Below, piece by piece: positions 25,861 to 38,344 of a DNA stretch of 64,000 nucleotides. The notes under the pieces are model-generated. The model was not told the origin of the DNA. It saw nothing but the letters and a program-made list of their open reading frames with translations, and did no database searches. The position numbers were made by a program, and so were the translations under genes. This DNA is from Synchiropus splendidus (Eukaryota > Chordata > Actinopteri > Syngnathiformes > Callionymidae), in the NCBI RefSeq assembly GCF_027744825.2, contig NC_071336.1, positions 12,091,001 through 12,155,000 of the forward strand. Direction: 5' to 3'. The first letter of the stretch is position 1; each line of letters starts with the position of its first letter.

Positions 25861-28070
25861 TGGAACGGCGTGGAATGGCACGCGTTCGTGTTTTTTTTTC
25901 CTCGAATATTTCATTGAAGCAGATATTGGGGTGAAATCGGAAGATGCCCGATCATAAATAAATCGCTTTGCTCTTAGTGGACATTTTAATAATTTCATAT
26001 CAGACCTTAAAACCATTTGCTCTCTGCATGTTTCACTCAAAAGTCCCGGCTCACTTTGTCAATAAACTGAAACCCTGAAAGGGTAACTGTGTTCAAAGTT
26101 TACTGCGACAGTGACATGATTACTTATCTATATATAGAAGGCTATATTCTAAATTATATTTAGCTCATATTGGTAAAAAAAAAATACAATCCAGTTTTAT
26201 CATAATGTTTAGTATATGTTTTGTGTGTGTGTGTGTGTGTTCAGTGTTTTACTGAATACTGAAAAGGTGTAACCAGGTATTACATTTATTCAACCAGGAG
26301 CGAAGTGTCCTGAGCCGAACTGAAAAGTTACCATACACAATTATTGCCTTTTAATGCTGATGTAAGTTTAGCTCATGCTTTTGCAAATACAAAATTATTA
26401 CTATCACAGTGAAAAATTTGTTTACATTTGCAAGCATTCAAAACCCAAAAAAGTCTTTAGTTTTGTCACTTGCTACAGATGTATTACTCCTTTCGATGTC
26501 TCTTTTTCTGCCACATTGGGAGAATGATTCAGTATTTGAATTTATTTATACTCACACACACAACATACAACACGGTGTCACAGAATGTTAATTTCACGTT
26601 TACAAATGTATTTTTGCTCATTATATTGCTAACAGACATTCATTTGTTTATGTGAAGTGGAAGTGTCATGCCATGTGCTGTGCTGATGGGGCTTCATAAA
26701 ACAGTGTCCTCATCTTCAGAGGTGACGCTCTCTGGTTTATAAAACCATGTGTGGTTTCCTTGAACTGGCTGAACAGATCCAAAGCTTCTAGAGCAGAGAG
26801 TGCCATCTAAAATGAGGGCACTGATTCATGAACCCAGCTGAAACCGTGGCCATGATGAGAGTGGACATTGTTTCACTGTGCCTGCATTGCTACAAAAATA
26901 TGTCCTCTTTTCAATGTGTCTGGGATTTGCTCAAAAAGGTTGTCAGACTGTGACATTATCTTGGGGTCACAAAAAAATGACTTCTGGTCCTGGTTGTTAC
27001 ATGGCTTCAGTGCTGAGAAGAATTTGTCCGTCCCTGAGGTCCCTGATGTCTCTTGGTTTACCGGGGAATGTCTCCATTGAAGAGTTACTCACTATTATGG
27101 TGCTAACAGTGAAGCTTAAGATCTACTTTATTTTCTATTCTATGATTTATTGAAATAGATTTGGCATCATGTGACACAAGATGTGGAGATGTGAAATGTG
27201 AAACCACACTTTAAACACCACAAAATTATTAGCATGGCCCATAACTGGGACTGCATGCCATTTATCTGCATTAAAATAAGTCTACGTACATTTCACATCC
27301 CTTGGAGGGACGGATCTCGACAGTGAAACCACCACATTAACACTCGACGGGACCGACAGACTCAAGGCTGCCAAAGAGTGAGATGTCGAACCCGGCGCTC
27401 TGCTGCCCTCATGCGGTAGAAGTGTCTTATTGCTGGTTCGATTTCTTGCGGTTGTCGCCTTCATGTACATTGAGCCTCTGCAGTCTTCGGTCCGCGACCT
27501 TTCACTTCTTCTTTGGAACAACTCCACCATGTTTGCTCATGTGGTGGAACTCCAGCGTTCCACCGCATGAGCCAAGACAGCACATTCACCTCCAACACTG
27601 GATCTGAACATACTGACCTCATGGCGTCAAAGGTCACAGACTGTGATCAAGGGAACACAATTTTAAGGCCATGCTGGTGACGCCTTCATAGTAGCCTGGT
27701 GAGTGACCTGGAATCCCTTCTGTGAGCCCTGTGTGAATCATCATCAATTTTTTTGTTCTACATACTGTTTTTCCAAACAATGTTTTGCAAGCAAGGCAAA
27801 ATTAACAAAAACAAAACCTCATTTGCTGTATATGAACTAAGTTACCTGTAATAATTTTTGCCTGCTCCAACATGGCAACATGGAAGTCCACCTTCGTTCA
27901 GACAGCTAGGCCAGTTTGCCTTTGCTTTGGTGTCAACATGTAATGGCAGATTACTGCAAGTAGGTCTGCATAAAAAGACTCTTTCACTGCTTAAATGCAT
28001 TACAGTAAGTCATTTTTATCTTGTGATGTGAATGCATTAATGCAGGTCATGGGAGCATGCAGCGGCAATA
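25861..28070. other. Intergenic region between wrap53 and efnb3
   Basis: No coding region is recognisable. The stretch is AT-rich with a short GT run near 26221-26240 and one copy of a short interspersed repeat at about 26640-26830. It separates the end of wrap53 from the efnb3 promoter. Confidence 0.6.
26640..26830. repeat. Short interspersed repeat, copy 1 (diverged)
   Basis: It contains TCATAAAACAGTGTCCTCAT and, further on, CCAAAGCTTCTAGAGCAGAG followed by AGTGCCATCTAAAATGAGGG. The same order of words occurs at 30335-30480 and, inverted, at 34195-34300. In this copy the CTCF-like core (GCCATCTAGTGG) has been lost by substitution. Confidence 0.5.
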
Positions 28071-28074
28071 ATTT

Positions 28075-28631
28075 CAAAATAAAGGTTTTTATTGAATTTT
28101 TCAAAGACCACCACAGGGTCATGATGGTGGCATCGCTTGTCGAGCTGTGACCCATAACTTCACACCACACAGAGACAGGCAGACATTTATAAAGAGCAAG
28201 TGTTGAAAATAAAGACTGCTGCAGACAAAAAATCCTGGAGTTAAAAACATTTTTTTTGTATCCCAGAGCTTACAATCATTTTCGCAGCTTTGTTGGTCAA
28301 ATACTCTTTAACATAACCTTTTCCAACTTCTCACAATGCAGATGTAGTTCACAGTTGACATTTGGCACTTCTGTAAATGGTTCGAAATGGTTCTTTTTTT
28401 TAGCGAAATTCATTTGTAGATACATGTTAAGACATCAGAGTTTACAAAAATAGAACTTTAGGTGAAATAAAAAGTAAAAACAAAAGAGATTCTTAAAACA
28501 TAACACATTTCCACCGCAAATCTCCAAGGCAACAGTCACAACACCAAAAAGAAAAAATGGAGAGCGGGAGAAACCAAGAACATTTGAGGCTCTGCTCTCT
28601 GAGGAGTTAAAATTCAACAGTAAACTGTGTG
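28075..28631 (-). other. wrap53: wrap53 3' UTR with polyadenylation signal
   Basis: The minus strand after the wrap53 stop (28632-28634) runs about 550 bases to an AATAAA signal (plus-strand TTTATT at about 28087-28092). I see no better signal closer to the stop, so this is the likely transcript end. Confidence 0.5.
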
Positions 28632-31600
28632 CTAGCTCGCCAGTCCACCAGTGCCTTCGGCCTCTGCGGCAGCAAGCTCCTTGTCTTGATCCTGGGCTGC
28701 AGCAAGTGGTCCGGCCCACCACACACACAGAGCGTTGTCCTGGCGAGAGACCGGAGCTGACATCACAGGCCCATCTCCATCTGAATCGCTGTCCCCCGGC
28801 GAGGGGAATTGTCGCTGGCCGCTGGATGTCGCCAACAAAGGCATGAATGGGTGAATGCTAGAGGAGAGGAAAAAGGACAAGAGTTTGACTTGAGTGCGGA
28901 TATAACTATAAATAGACTTGACACTCAAGCACCCGCAGCAATATTAATGTCCCATACTTCTGTGCTTGGATTGTTTAAAGTTAAACAACTACATGTTGAA
29001 TCCTAACTGTGGTGATATACCTGAGGCCGTTGGTGCAATCCCAGTGGCCCTGGAACCTGAGCTTGGGCTGCAACAGCTCTTCACTGCCATCAGGTGGAGC
29101 TGTGTGAGTGTCCCACACTGAGACCACGCCCTCCGTGTCCCCACTCAGAAGGTACCGCCCCGACCTAGAGACACAACACAACGTTGCTTACAGAAATGCA
29201 TAGGCCGCCGGTATATTAAAAAGCTTGGTTAGCCATATGAACATGTCAAGTGCCATCCAGTAAGGAGGAAGTAGTTCAACAGATTCACAAAAATCCAGAA
29301 AATAATTAGGAATCTGTGTCGTTTTAACAGCAACAGTAGAAATCATTAGGGAGGAGTCTCCAAGGAGCATGATGTCTGTAGATGACATGGTGATTTGTGA
29401 GCAAGTTAAAGAGAAGCAGAACAAGAAGCCGGTAATAGTGTGTGAACGAGACAAAGGCAGGAGTGGGAATGTTCTTAAGATAGTGGAGATCCAGTAAGCA
29501 GATCAAGGATCAATAGTGTGGACTGATCCTTCAGAGTAGGGCAGGTGAAGATGAGAGTGCAGTTAGGGAGGAAGAGGTGAAGCTCTGTGACCGTAAAGTG
29601 GCAGCTTTAATGACAGGGAGGCTTCACGGGCGAGTAGTGAGATCTGCCATGATGTCTGGTTCAGAGACAGTAGCTCTGACACAAAGTCTAAAGAGTGAAT
29701 GTGACGCATGAGGACATGAAGAGGATAGGTGTGACTGGATCATCTTGATAGGTTAAAGTGGAGGACACCGATGCCACTGCAAACCACAAGTATGCCACGA
29801 CTCCTCAAGCCAATATCACTGCCCTGTTTGAGACACTTTTGATCAATATTTCAAAAAATTCTCAATACAAAATCCACCCAAACTGAAGTCTTGCCTCTGA
29901 AGATCTGTTCTGCCCATCTCACACTTCCTTTTTGAAAGAGGAGCGTTTTAAAATCGCTGAAAAGTCAAAAGTTTATTCTTTAAAAGGTAAAACACCTGAA
30001 AGGTACACTTAAGTGAAACAACATCAATTGGTAAACTGATTCTCCTTTCAAGACTGCAATAATCCCTCGACAAACTGGCTATGACCTGCATGTCTTCAAT
30101 ATATTGCAGACTTCTCAGGGTTATTTCACCAGACTTGAATTCTCTCTGGCTTTTACATGGACATGATCTCGACAAAAACATGGATAGCAATGCTAATGAA
30201 AGTCAAAGATGGTCAAAGAAAACAACAGTAAACAGTAGGTGTCACCAGAGAGAAAGAAGCTACCCTCACTGAAGAGTTTCCGTGTTCCACTCTGTGTTCA
30301 ACTAATGCAAAGTTAGCTGGGAGTTCAATTGCTGGGCAGGATGAGGTTTCATGAAAGTGTCCTCACTCCTCACTAAAAATATATATGAGGACGAATCAAA
30401 GGTCGGTTGTTCCATTCCAAAGATTGTTGAGCAGCTAGTGCCATCTAGTGGGCTCTGAAAACGAGGCCCCTGGTTAAGAAAATCACAAGTGACATCATTA
30501 AAAAAACTTACGCGTCCAGGTCGAAGTAGATACGCTGGTTTGTCGCCACGTTTCTCTTCATTGAAAACACGACCTTTCCTGGTTCCCTCAGATCCCAGCA
30601 CAAGATCTCAGAGTCCTACACAAACATGTCAAAACATCATTTCAAAAGGGCAGATGAGACACGACTCTCTCTCACTGAAGTGCACTCACCTTCCGCCCCC
30701 CAGTGTACAGGTAATTTCCATCTGGGGAGAAGAGCATGTGGGTGATGCCCCCATGGTGGAGGGTGGGCAGCAGGGCTAGCATTGTACCATCCTGGCAGGA
30801 GTAGAGTCCAGCACAGCGGGAGTAGGAGCCACAAGCGTACACTGACTGACAGGGACTGAAGCTGAAGCAGGAGATGATTCCGTTCTGGCCCTGCTTCTTA
30901 ACTGGGGGGAACATAGACACTTGATTTGTTTTCATAGTGTCACACTGGATCTCGCAAATTTAAACTTGTTACACCTAGTTTTAAAATCTTAATTATACAT
31001 TATTAAGTATTTGTAAAGCACATAGCTGGCTAACAGTTCATGTTTTAAAAAATCCTATTTTGAACCATCAATTCACGCTGGAAATAATAAAGTTTTGAGA
31101 GGTGAGTTGAGATAGTAACTGACCAGTCGTGGGTCTCTCCTCGCAGTCCCGACCTGGTCTGTCAGTGTAAAAGACCCGCACCATCTTGTCAAATCCACAG
31201 TAGAGCTGTGAGCCATCTGGAGAGAAGCAGAGGGAGTGGGCGGCGGTCAGCTCGTCCAAGTGGTTGTACGGCCGGAAGCTGGCCCGAACCTCCCCGTAGA
31301 AGGCATCCCACATGTGGACTGGGTTGTCCCGGCTGCTGCTGGCCAGACTGAGAGAGAGTAGTTAGTCAGCTTTGGTATTTGAGTCATTCACCATCACTGT
31401 GGCATACGTGACATCACTGATTGTATTGCAATGGCCTATTTTTAAGTCCATTTTCTGCTGTGGACATATTTCTTTTTTAGCGTTTATATAATAAAGAACC
31501 ACAAAGAGCTCAATCAAAACTTATTACTCAAAGCAGTAACAAAAAACTTCGACTTAGGGCTCCTTTTCTGCTAAAAAAATGCAATAGCATCACGTCTGAC

Positions 31601-34600
31601 TGCATTACATTCACTCAACATAAAAACCCTCAACGGTCAGCAGCATTCAATCTGACCATCAACAATGGAAGTCAAACTCCTGCAGCAAAGCTTTCAAGCA
31701 TTACACTCGGAGACAACAACGTCTCTCTCTCTCTGCTAAGCATTGATACTTAAATGCTGTATCCAGATAAATACTAATTTGTCATGGCATTGAAACACGG
31801 GCAGCAAAGCAGCAGACGCCAGCACTATGGTCGTTATGTTATGGGGAAAATATATTTTTCATTATTCACAGAGTTCCGGTTTCTGTTCATGAGTTGTTGT
31901 TGACACTGTCTCTACGATGATCTTCTATGAGTACGGGAACCACCTGCAGGGAGGCAGAAAGCAACTAGGGAGGACAGGATGAGTGCCTGAGATGGGCTCA
32001 AAGGTGAAATGCGGCCAAGGTCATGAAGCCACAGAAGGAATTTACTTTAATCAGTTTGTCATTGACATCAATGAGTTGTGTTATCTTTGTTTTATACTTT
32101 TGTTCTGACCTCAGCCTCACTGGATTCTGTGCACACAGGGTCTGATGACTGCTCTCCAATGGCACAATTGTTTTTCAATAAATTTCTTGCTTTGCTAAAA
32201 CAGGTTTCAGTTACTGTAGTTTTGCCACCACAGTCATGAACACTTCTGACTGGCTAGCGCTACAGTTGCCTGCACTAGCTGCATTTAGCTTGCTGCTTTT
32301 ACAAATGTTGTTTGTTCTGCTATTAACCATTGTTCAAATGCTAAGCAACAGAAGCCACAATGATGACAGTGCTGCATTTGAGGACCTGAAACCTCCATTG
32401 AGATGAACAACATATATTTGACGTTTGAGGAGCCGACTTGCCACTGTGATGTGCCGCCTGACTCTTACATGTGTGTTCATTTTGGTGCCGAAAACGTTTC
32501 ATTGTAGTGATTGACAACATGCTTCACCGCACATTTCGTTGTAATTTGACAAGAAATATACATGTACTTTTTCCACACTTGTCTGTGAGAGACCCTGTCC
32601 CCACCACAAACTTCAGTCTGTGTGACAGCGCTCGGACAACCTCAGACATGCACTGAAATGTTCACAATCTCCTGCCTTGTTACATTGTTGTCTACTCTAT
32701 TTTCAACAGGATGAATACAATTTTTAACCGTACATGACATGAGAGAGGACCTGTACATAAACAAAAACAACCACCTCCAGACTCTCTGCCCCTCAGTGTG
32801 TGGGAAGTCTGAATTTGTGAGATTAAATAATTTGACCCTAGACTCTGAGTCTTCAGCGTGACATGACGTCACACACACATCCACTTGAAGTGTATGGCAT
32901 AAAAGTAAACCCTGATACCAACGTCGGTGTTCAATGAAAAAAAAAAAAAAAATCTTTTTCTTAATCATCATCGCTGCAGAGGACCTCGACTACAACAAGA
33001 TATTCCATTACAAACTTTATTTTAGTCGACTAAATGTACTGTTGTTTTCGTCAACTATAATGTTGACATTTAGTCAACTAATACGAGACAAAGACCAAAA
33101 CAAATTTGATGACAAAATTGGGACTAAAACTAAATTAGTATTTTAGTTTAAAGACTTAAAAAACAAAAATTCTGCTGTCAAAATTAACAGGGACTGCTCC
33201 TTGTGGGAAAACACTGAATTCTCATATATTTGGTTTCCCACTGACTGACAAATGTCTTAGTCTGCAAACAAGAAATGCCGGCATTTCATTCAGGTTTATT
33301 ATGCTCATGGGTGAGTTAAGTGGTTTTTCGGTGCAACGGTACCAGCTGCTGTTGCAACACCACATGAAAATGTAATTGTTTTGTCTTTTATTATTTTCTT
33401 TATATTTTCAGTTCATTGAATTAATCTGTGGTTCTGTTTTTCATATATATATATGTATATATGCCTTTTTAAGTATTTGTCATTTTTTTCGATTGCCATG
33501 GGAGCAAAAACAGGATCGAGTAGCTAATATCTTCCTGGGTATTAATATCCAGTTTTACATTTTAGGATCGCGACAACTGTTGTTAAAATTCCCTTTTTAC
33601 TGGTTGAAATCAAAAAGTGTGGTTTCGTTCAGGGAGCAATTTGTACTCACAAACAAGTGTCGGCATCCAAGGAGGTCATCTTGGGGTACCAACAGTAGTC
33701 ATAGACAGTATCTCCCTCTGCCATCCTGAGGACTGGACTCTGCCACACACAAACAACAGCAACATTAACCAATAGACAATGTTCCAAAAAAAAAATCGCC
33801 CCACTGTTATTCTGGACTCCTTCTGAGTCTATTTAGGACTTTTAAACATGGGTTTAAAAGTCTTGGAAAATAAAAAAAATCCATGAGAGCAGTAGCAGCT
33901 TCTTACCATCTCTGGAATCATGTCCCAGTTGTAGCTGTAGATTTCCGGAGGGAGGTTGAAGAGGCGCAGCACGTTGTCTGCACTGTTAGTCAGCAGGCAG
34001 GAACCATCTGGAGCCCTGAAATGACAGACACATGATGGTGACGGCATCGTGCGTTTGACAGCTTCCTCATCACCAATAATCAATGAACCAATTGAGTGGA
34101 GCTTGTCGCCGATTTGGAAACTTTAAAAACCAAATCATGGTCTTGTGAACATTTGAATGTTTTTGAAGAAGTGTGGTATTCATGACAGACGGAGCAACAG
34201 GTCCATAGTGATGGACTTATGAGACTGCATGAAAGGTCCTCATTTTCAGGGCCCACTAGATGGCACTCTCTGCCCCAAAATCTTTGGATTTCACCTCCCC
34301 GGTGAAGTACTCCATGTCACCTGCTAGGAGGTTTGCAGACATGCCTTTGACTTACTTCAGGAGGGCTGGTGGAAGGGCCTGAGGAGAGGGAAGTCTGGGA
34401 CTCTGATTCAGCTACTGCCCCGCGACTTGACCTTGACGTTCAATAGGATGAATCCAGGTGCCAGCCATCAGTTGGACCACACCATTATTTTTTTATTTTT
34501 TTTATCAAAATATTTTGCTCAGCTAAGTGGAAAAACGAGATGTATGGACATTTCTGTCTAATATGTATTACGTCAAAATGATTAACTCTTGACGTGTGTC

Positions 34601-36645
34601 ATTAAACTCTCAAACGATGGTGATCCAAATATAATGAATGTACTACGTGTTACGCGATTACCATTTGCAACCTTTCAGGTAGTTCTCCGGAACATGGGAG
34701 TAGTCGGTCCAGGCAGTCGCCAGCACTTGAGGATTCTGCTCAAAATCCAAGCCGACGCTGGAGGTGAGGGATGAGGAGAGATCATTGTTTTAAAAATGGT
34801 ATTGTATTTTTCTCATATAGTTTATGAGAAACAATGTCAAATGTCTAAATAGATAAAAAATGGTGACATTACTTTATAAACTGAGTTTTCAACTTATTCT
34901 ATCTTGGGCTTGGGCTACCTTAATAGGAAATAAACCCGATAAGAAAGAAAAAGAAAAATGTGATGACTTCTGAAACAAATTGGACATCAGTTTTTTTAAA
35001 GTCCTAATTATTTAAAATGCCATACAAAAATGGAGGTTATGATTTGACGAAAATACTGCGCACTCCTCACCTCTGCTTATCACCCACACTGTCCGCTGTC
35101 TCATGGTCCTCCACCTCATGCGGTTGATCAACCTCTCCTTCAGCCAGATCATGCACCTCTTCTTTTTCTTCAATGGCTTCCTCCAGTGCATTTGCCTCGC
35201 CTCCATTCTGAGGCCACACCCCCTCCACTGCTTCACCAGTCACAGTTGGTGTCGATTCAGATTTAATGACACCATCACTATCTGCACCTACAATTTCAAA
35301 TGAAGGAACGTGAATGTTATCTACAACTAAAATAAATATCAAAAACATGTTTTGTTGATCTGCGTCTATTCAGTGCATTTAACACAGCACCTTTGATATA
35401 AAATGGCGCCAATATCGAGGCCATTGTCAGATCCCTTTAAAAGCACCCAGGACAGAGTGCTGACATAAACTGAGAGCAAAGACTCTCAAAATCGTCTACA
35501 GAGGCGATGGGTTGGGGTTTGAACACATTCAGGCAGATTTCATGGGTTTTTAAAAGATATTCCCGATAAGCTACAGCAATCCATCCTGCTCCTGCTTCAC
35601 CTTATCTTGACCATCCTTCCTGTTTACACCTATCCTATTCACGTTCTCCTTTCCATTTCTAATATTCTTCATCCAACACTGAAGGCTATATGAATGCAGC
35701 AACCACTAAAAAGTGGGCCCATGAATTGTTCATTCTAATGCTTTGTTGTTGCAGTTTTTAACTCACACATTTGGAATCTGTCGATATGGTGCAGGTTTAA
35801 CAGAACTGAACTCTGGTGCAGCTCATTGTGATAAATCCAAGACTGAATCTCAGTAATTACTAACGAAGACTGTTCAAAAATAAATTGGAGCAATACGTCA
35901 TGCAACCAAAGACTCTCTGAGCATCTCCACATCGATGGTCAAGATATTACGTATTACAACTTAACTTCAGGATGACCATGACCAACAGCTACTGGCACTT
36001 AGGGGAGGGGCGATGCATGTACTTCCTGAGGTTGTGGCATCCAAAATGTACGAGGTCTTGTGGACAGCTAGTGTTTAACATTCATTTACTATTTCTTATT
36101 CTATAAAACGGGGACACTGCGAACAGGAAAATAAAAACATGCATGCATGTTCTATTTATATTCTTGCGAGGACTTTTTGTTTCTAATTACCATAACCAGG
36201 ACTCTGCACCAATCTCAAACACAATAAAATGACCCAGTTATTTTGTAGTCTTCATCCTAAATTTCAGGGTTGAGGTTGTCAATGGGACCAGCAAAACGTC
36301 CCAAACTAAGCCAAATGTCCTCACAAGAGGGGTTTTCCCAAAACTGGTCAGAAGAACAGACAATAACTCCCTCAAACATAGTAAAAATGTCTCTTTTGGA
36401 GTATAGGAGGGAGCCGGACTAAATCGCACAGCACCTGGTGGTGTGGGGTCCAGGACTTGTTCTGGTGGATAGTCACATGATCCAGTGCCACCGGATCCCT
36501 GGTGTTCCACACTCATTCGGGGGCGTTTGGCTTCAGTGGCACCTCCACCCTCTCCGGTCTCAGGAGGATGCCCGCCAGGTTCCGGCGGTGCTTGAGGAGG
36601 TGGCTCGCTGTCGTCCTGGACTCCTTCACCTCCTGTTTCTGACAT
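28632..36645 (-). CDS. wrap53: Telomerase Cajal body protein 1 (WRAP53/TCAB1), 10 coding exons
   Basis: This WD40 protein carries scaRNAs and telomerase RNA, through their CAB box, into Cajal bodies. Coding exons, 5' to 3': 36645-36435, 35287-35071, 34757-34662, 34015-33907, 33739-33651, 31347-31124, 30901-30690, 30615-30512, 29164-29021, 28857-28632. They total 1632 nt (543 residues plus stop), against about 548 in human. The N-terminus (MSETGGEG...) is acidic and Pro-rich, and the second exon is Glu/Asp-rich. The WD40 part starts around residue 165 with [20 protein letters not shown] and includes [47 protein letters not shown] and [11 protein letters not shown]. All junctions keep phase. 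The exon 1 donor (GTGCTG) is non-optimal but is the one that joins in frame. The start is the first ATG of the frame. Introns 3 and 8 contain repeat copies. Confidence 0.95.
29430..29760 (+). mobile_element. Decayed LINE (non-LTR retrotransposon) fragment
   Basis: The plus strand around 29545-29690 reads TGTGACCGTAAAGTGGCAGC, then AGTGAGATCTGCCATGATGT and GGTTCAGAGACAGTAGCTCT. This resembles the 3' reverse-transcriptase coding part of a LINE abundant in fish (encoding a VRPAMLYGLET-like motif). It lies antisense in wrap53 intron 8 and has no intact frame. The family identity is recalled, not searched. Confidence 0.45.
30335..30480. repeat. Short interspersed repeat, copy 2, with CTCF-like core
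   Basis: It contains TTTCATGAAAGTGTCCTCAC, CCAAAGATTGTTGAGCAG and AGTGCCATCTAGTGGGCTCT in the same order as copy 1. At 30440-30451 the minus strand reads CCACTAGATGGC, which fits the CTCF consensus core. It lies in wrap53 intron 8. Confidence 0.5.
33005..33160. mobile_element. TTAGTCGACTAA-type interspersed repeat
   Basis: The segment carries TTTTAGTCGACTAAATG, TCGTCAACTATAATG, ATTTAGTCAACTAATACG, GATGACAAAATTGGGAC and TAAAACTAAATTAGT. This resembles a short non-autonomous DNA-transposon-type repeat frequent in vertebrates. It is in wrap53 intron 5 and has no coding capacity. Confidence 0.45.
34195..34300. repeat. Short interspersed repeat, copy 3 (inverted), with CTCF-like core
   Basis: The reverse complement reads CCAAAGATTTTGGGGCAGAG, AGTGCCATCTAGTGGGCC and GAAAATGAGGACC, the order of copies 1 and 2. 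At 34253-34264 the plus strand reads CCACTAGATGGC, again the CTCF core. It is in wrap53 intron 3. Confidence 0.5.
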
Positions 36646-37001
36646 GTTGCTGGGCGTGTATTGTCGAGTTCAGGGTTGTCAATGGTGGCTCGGCCGAGTT
36701 TCAGCGCGGAACTCTGACGTCACAGCACCAATCTGCGCCTAAACTTGTGCCTAAAACAAAACTCCACCGTCAGAACAAAGGAAAAGTTGCACGCTGACGT
36801 CAAACGCCTACGCCGTTGACACCTGTGGCATAAGGGTCCACCGTGTAGTTCTTCTTCGTTTCGAGGCCAGTACGATTTGAAAAGCAAGTGCACAACGCGT
36901 CCAGTTTTTCTGACAGTGAAGTTAAAAACAAACGAGCTAACTGCTATTCATGACGACTAGAGCTACGACGCTGCAGTTAGCCATTTGCTTCCGCTACTTA
37001 C

Positions 37002-37140
37002 CGTTGTTTCTGGGCGGCCTTGAACAGCCAAATTGCGCCTTCGTGAAAACATGCAAGCTACAAAGCAAAGTTTTCAGCTCGTATACGCCACGCAAGTACC
37101 GAGTTTTAGATCTGGAGTAAACACTGAGCCGCCATGTGGG
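37002..37140 (-). other. wrap53: Probable wrap53 noncoding first exon
   Basis: On the minus strand a strong donor, ACGGTAAGT, ends a candidate exon at 37002. A CCCAG acceptor lies four bases upstream of the wrap53 ATG at 36645. This fits a 5' UTR exon spliced into the first coding exon. The upstream limit is not visible and is set here just below the TCGCGAGA elements. Confidence 0.45.
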
Positions 37141-37144
37141 CACT

Positions 37145-37205
37145 AGATATCGCGAGACCCAAACGAAAACTAGCTGCGTGTGTGCTAATATCGCGAGATT
37201 ATCTG
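37145..37205. promoter_or_regulatory. Two TCGCGAGA promoter elements (wrap53)
   Basis: TCGCGAGA occurs at 37150-37157 and again at 37191-37198, both within ATATCGCGAGA, 41 bases apart. This CGCG element marks CpG-type housekeeping promoters and is bound by BANP in vertebrates. The position just upstream of the candidate wrap53 first exon fits its core promoter. Confidence 0.6.
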
Positions 37206-38344
37206 CAGCAGGCAGACCATCAAAGATGTGAATCAGAATCGCTGTGTGAATAGTCAACTATTGATAATATTCAACTTAAAAATCTGAACCAGTTCATACA
37301 ATTGTTGATATTTTTACTTTTATTCCCCTTTGCTTCAGCACCATTAGCATCTTCATCATGAAGGGAATTTAATCTAATCTAAAGCATTTCCTAAATAATG
37401 GATTCTGATTTTGTTGAAAAGAAAAAATGCCCTTCAACTTGTTTTTTTTTTCCGTTGCAGTATTGACGATGTATTGTTCGATATAGAATTCTTTGTAAAA
37501 CATTAATAACAATTAATATTTAAGTATATAAACTAGTTCATTGCAATCTCAAGACAAATCAAATTAGCAATACAAACGAAACATTGGTTGACATTTTAAA
37601 TTTTAGTGAAAAATGTATTTCTCTGAAAACAAGCTGCAACACCAGGCTCAATGCTGATGTTGGGATGTATTTTTTGTGAGGCATAAGTCTTGGTTACCAG
37701 TCTGATTGCAACCCAAGTCAGAGTCGTGGCAGGTACCACACAGCTGGTTCCACGCTTCACATCTTGACACCCAAATAGGCAGATGAATCCAGGTACTCCG
37801 GCCGAATGTGCAGAAGTTGGCTGGTGGGATCAGTAAGGTGCAGGAAACTCAGAGGGTAATACCTCAAAGAAAGATCGCACTCCTTACCATAACAGCAGCA
37901 CTTTCTGTATCTTCAGATTCTACTCAAGTGGCGCACCACACTACACTAAACACATTACTAAGTTGAGTTCTTGGACATTGAATAACATGGGGAAATTTCA
38001 ACTCGTACCACCACATTATGAGGATATATAAACTGCACTAGAAGAGAGATTTCACCAAGATCACAACAGTAAGCAGCTTAGAGTAATTGCTACCTGAAGC
38101 ATAGTAGCTATGGTTTTTATGAATAGCATCCGTTTTTAACTTCACCGACATTGACAGAAACTGAATTTTATAGATAGATATGACTCTACTTAGCCTTTGT
38201 TACTTGGTGGTGTCCACTCCAGCTCAGATGATGATAGACCCACAAAGAGAAATAAAATATGACCATGTCTGATGATCCCTCAGTCATAGCAGCAGACACC
38301 ACTAACACAAGAAAAAAAGAGGCAACAAAATCAATACTCATTGC
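37206..38344. other. Intergenic region upstream of wrap53
   Basis: AT-rich DNA without recognisable exons or repeats. No tp53 sequence is visible here, although tp53 abuts WRAP53 in mammals. The next feature is the likely end of the gigyf1 transcript. Confidence 0.55.

Noticed and set aside
37206..38344. Possible tp53 exons upstream of wrap53
   Set aside because: No tp53-like motif or spliced open frame could be found on either strand.
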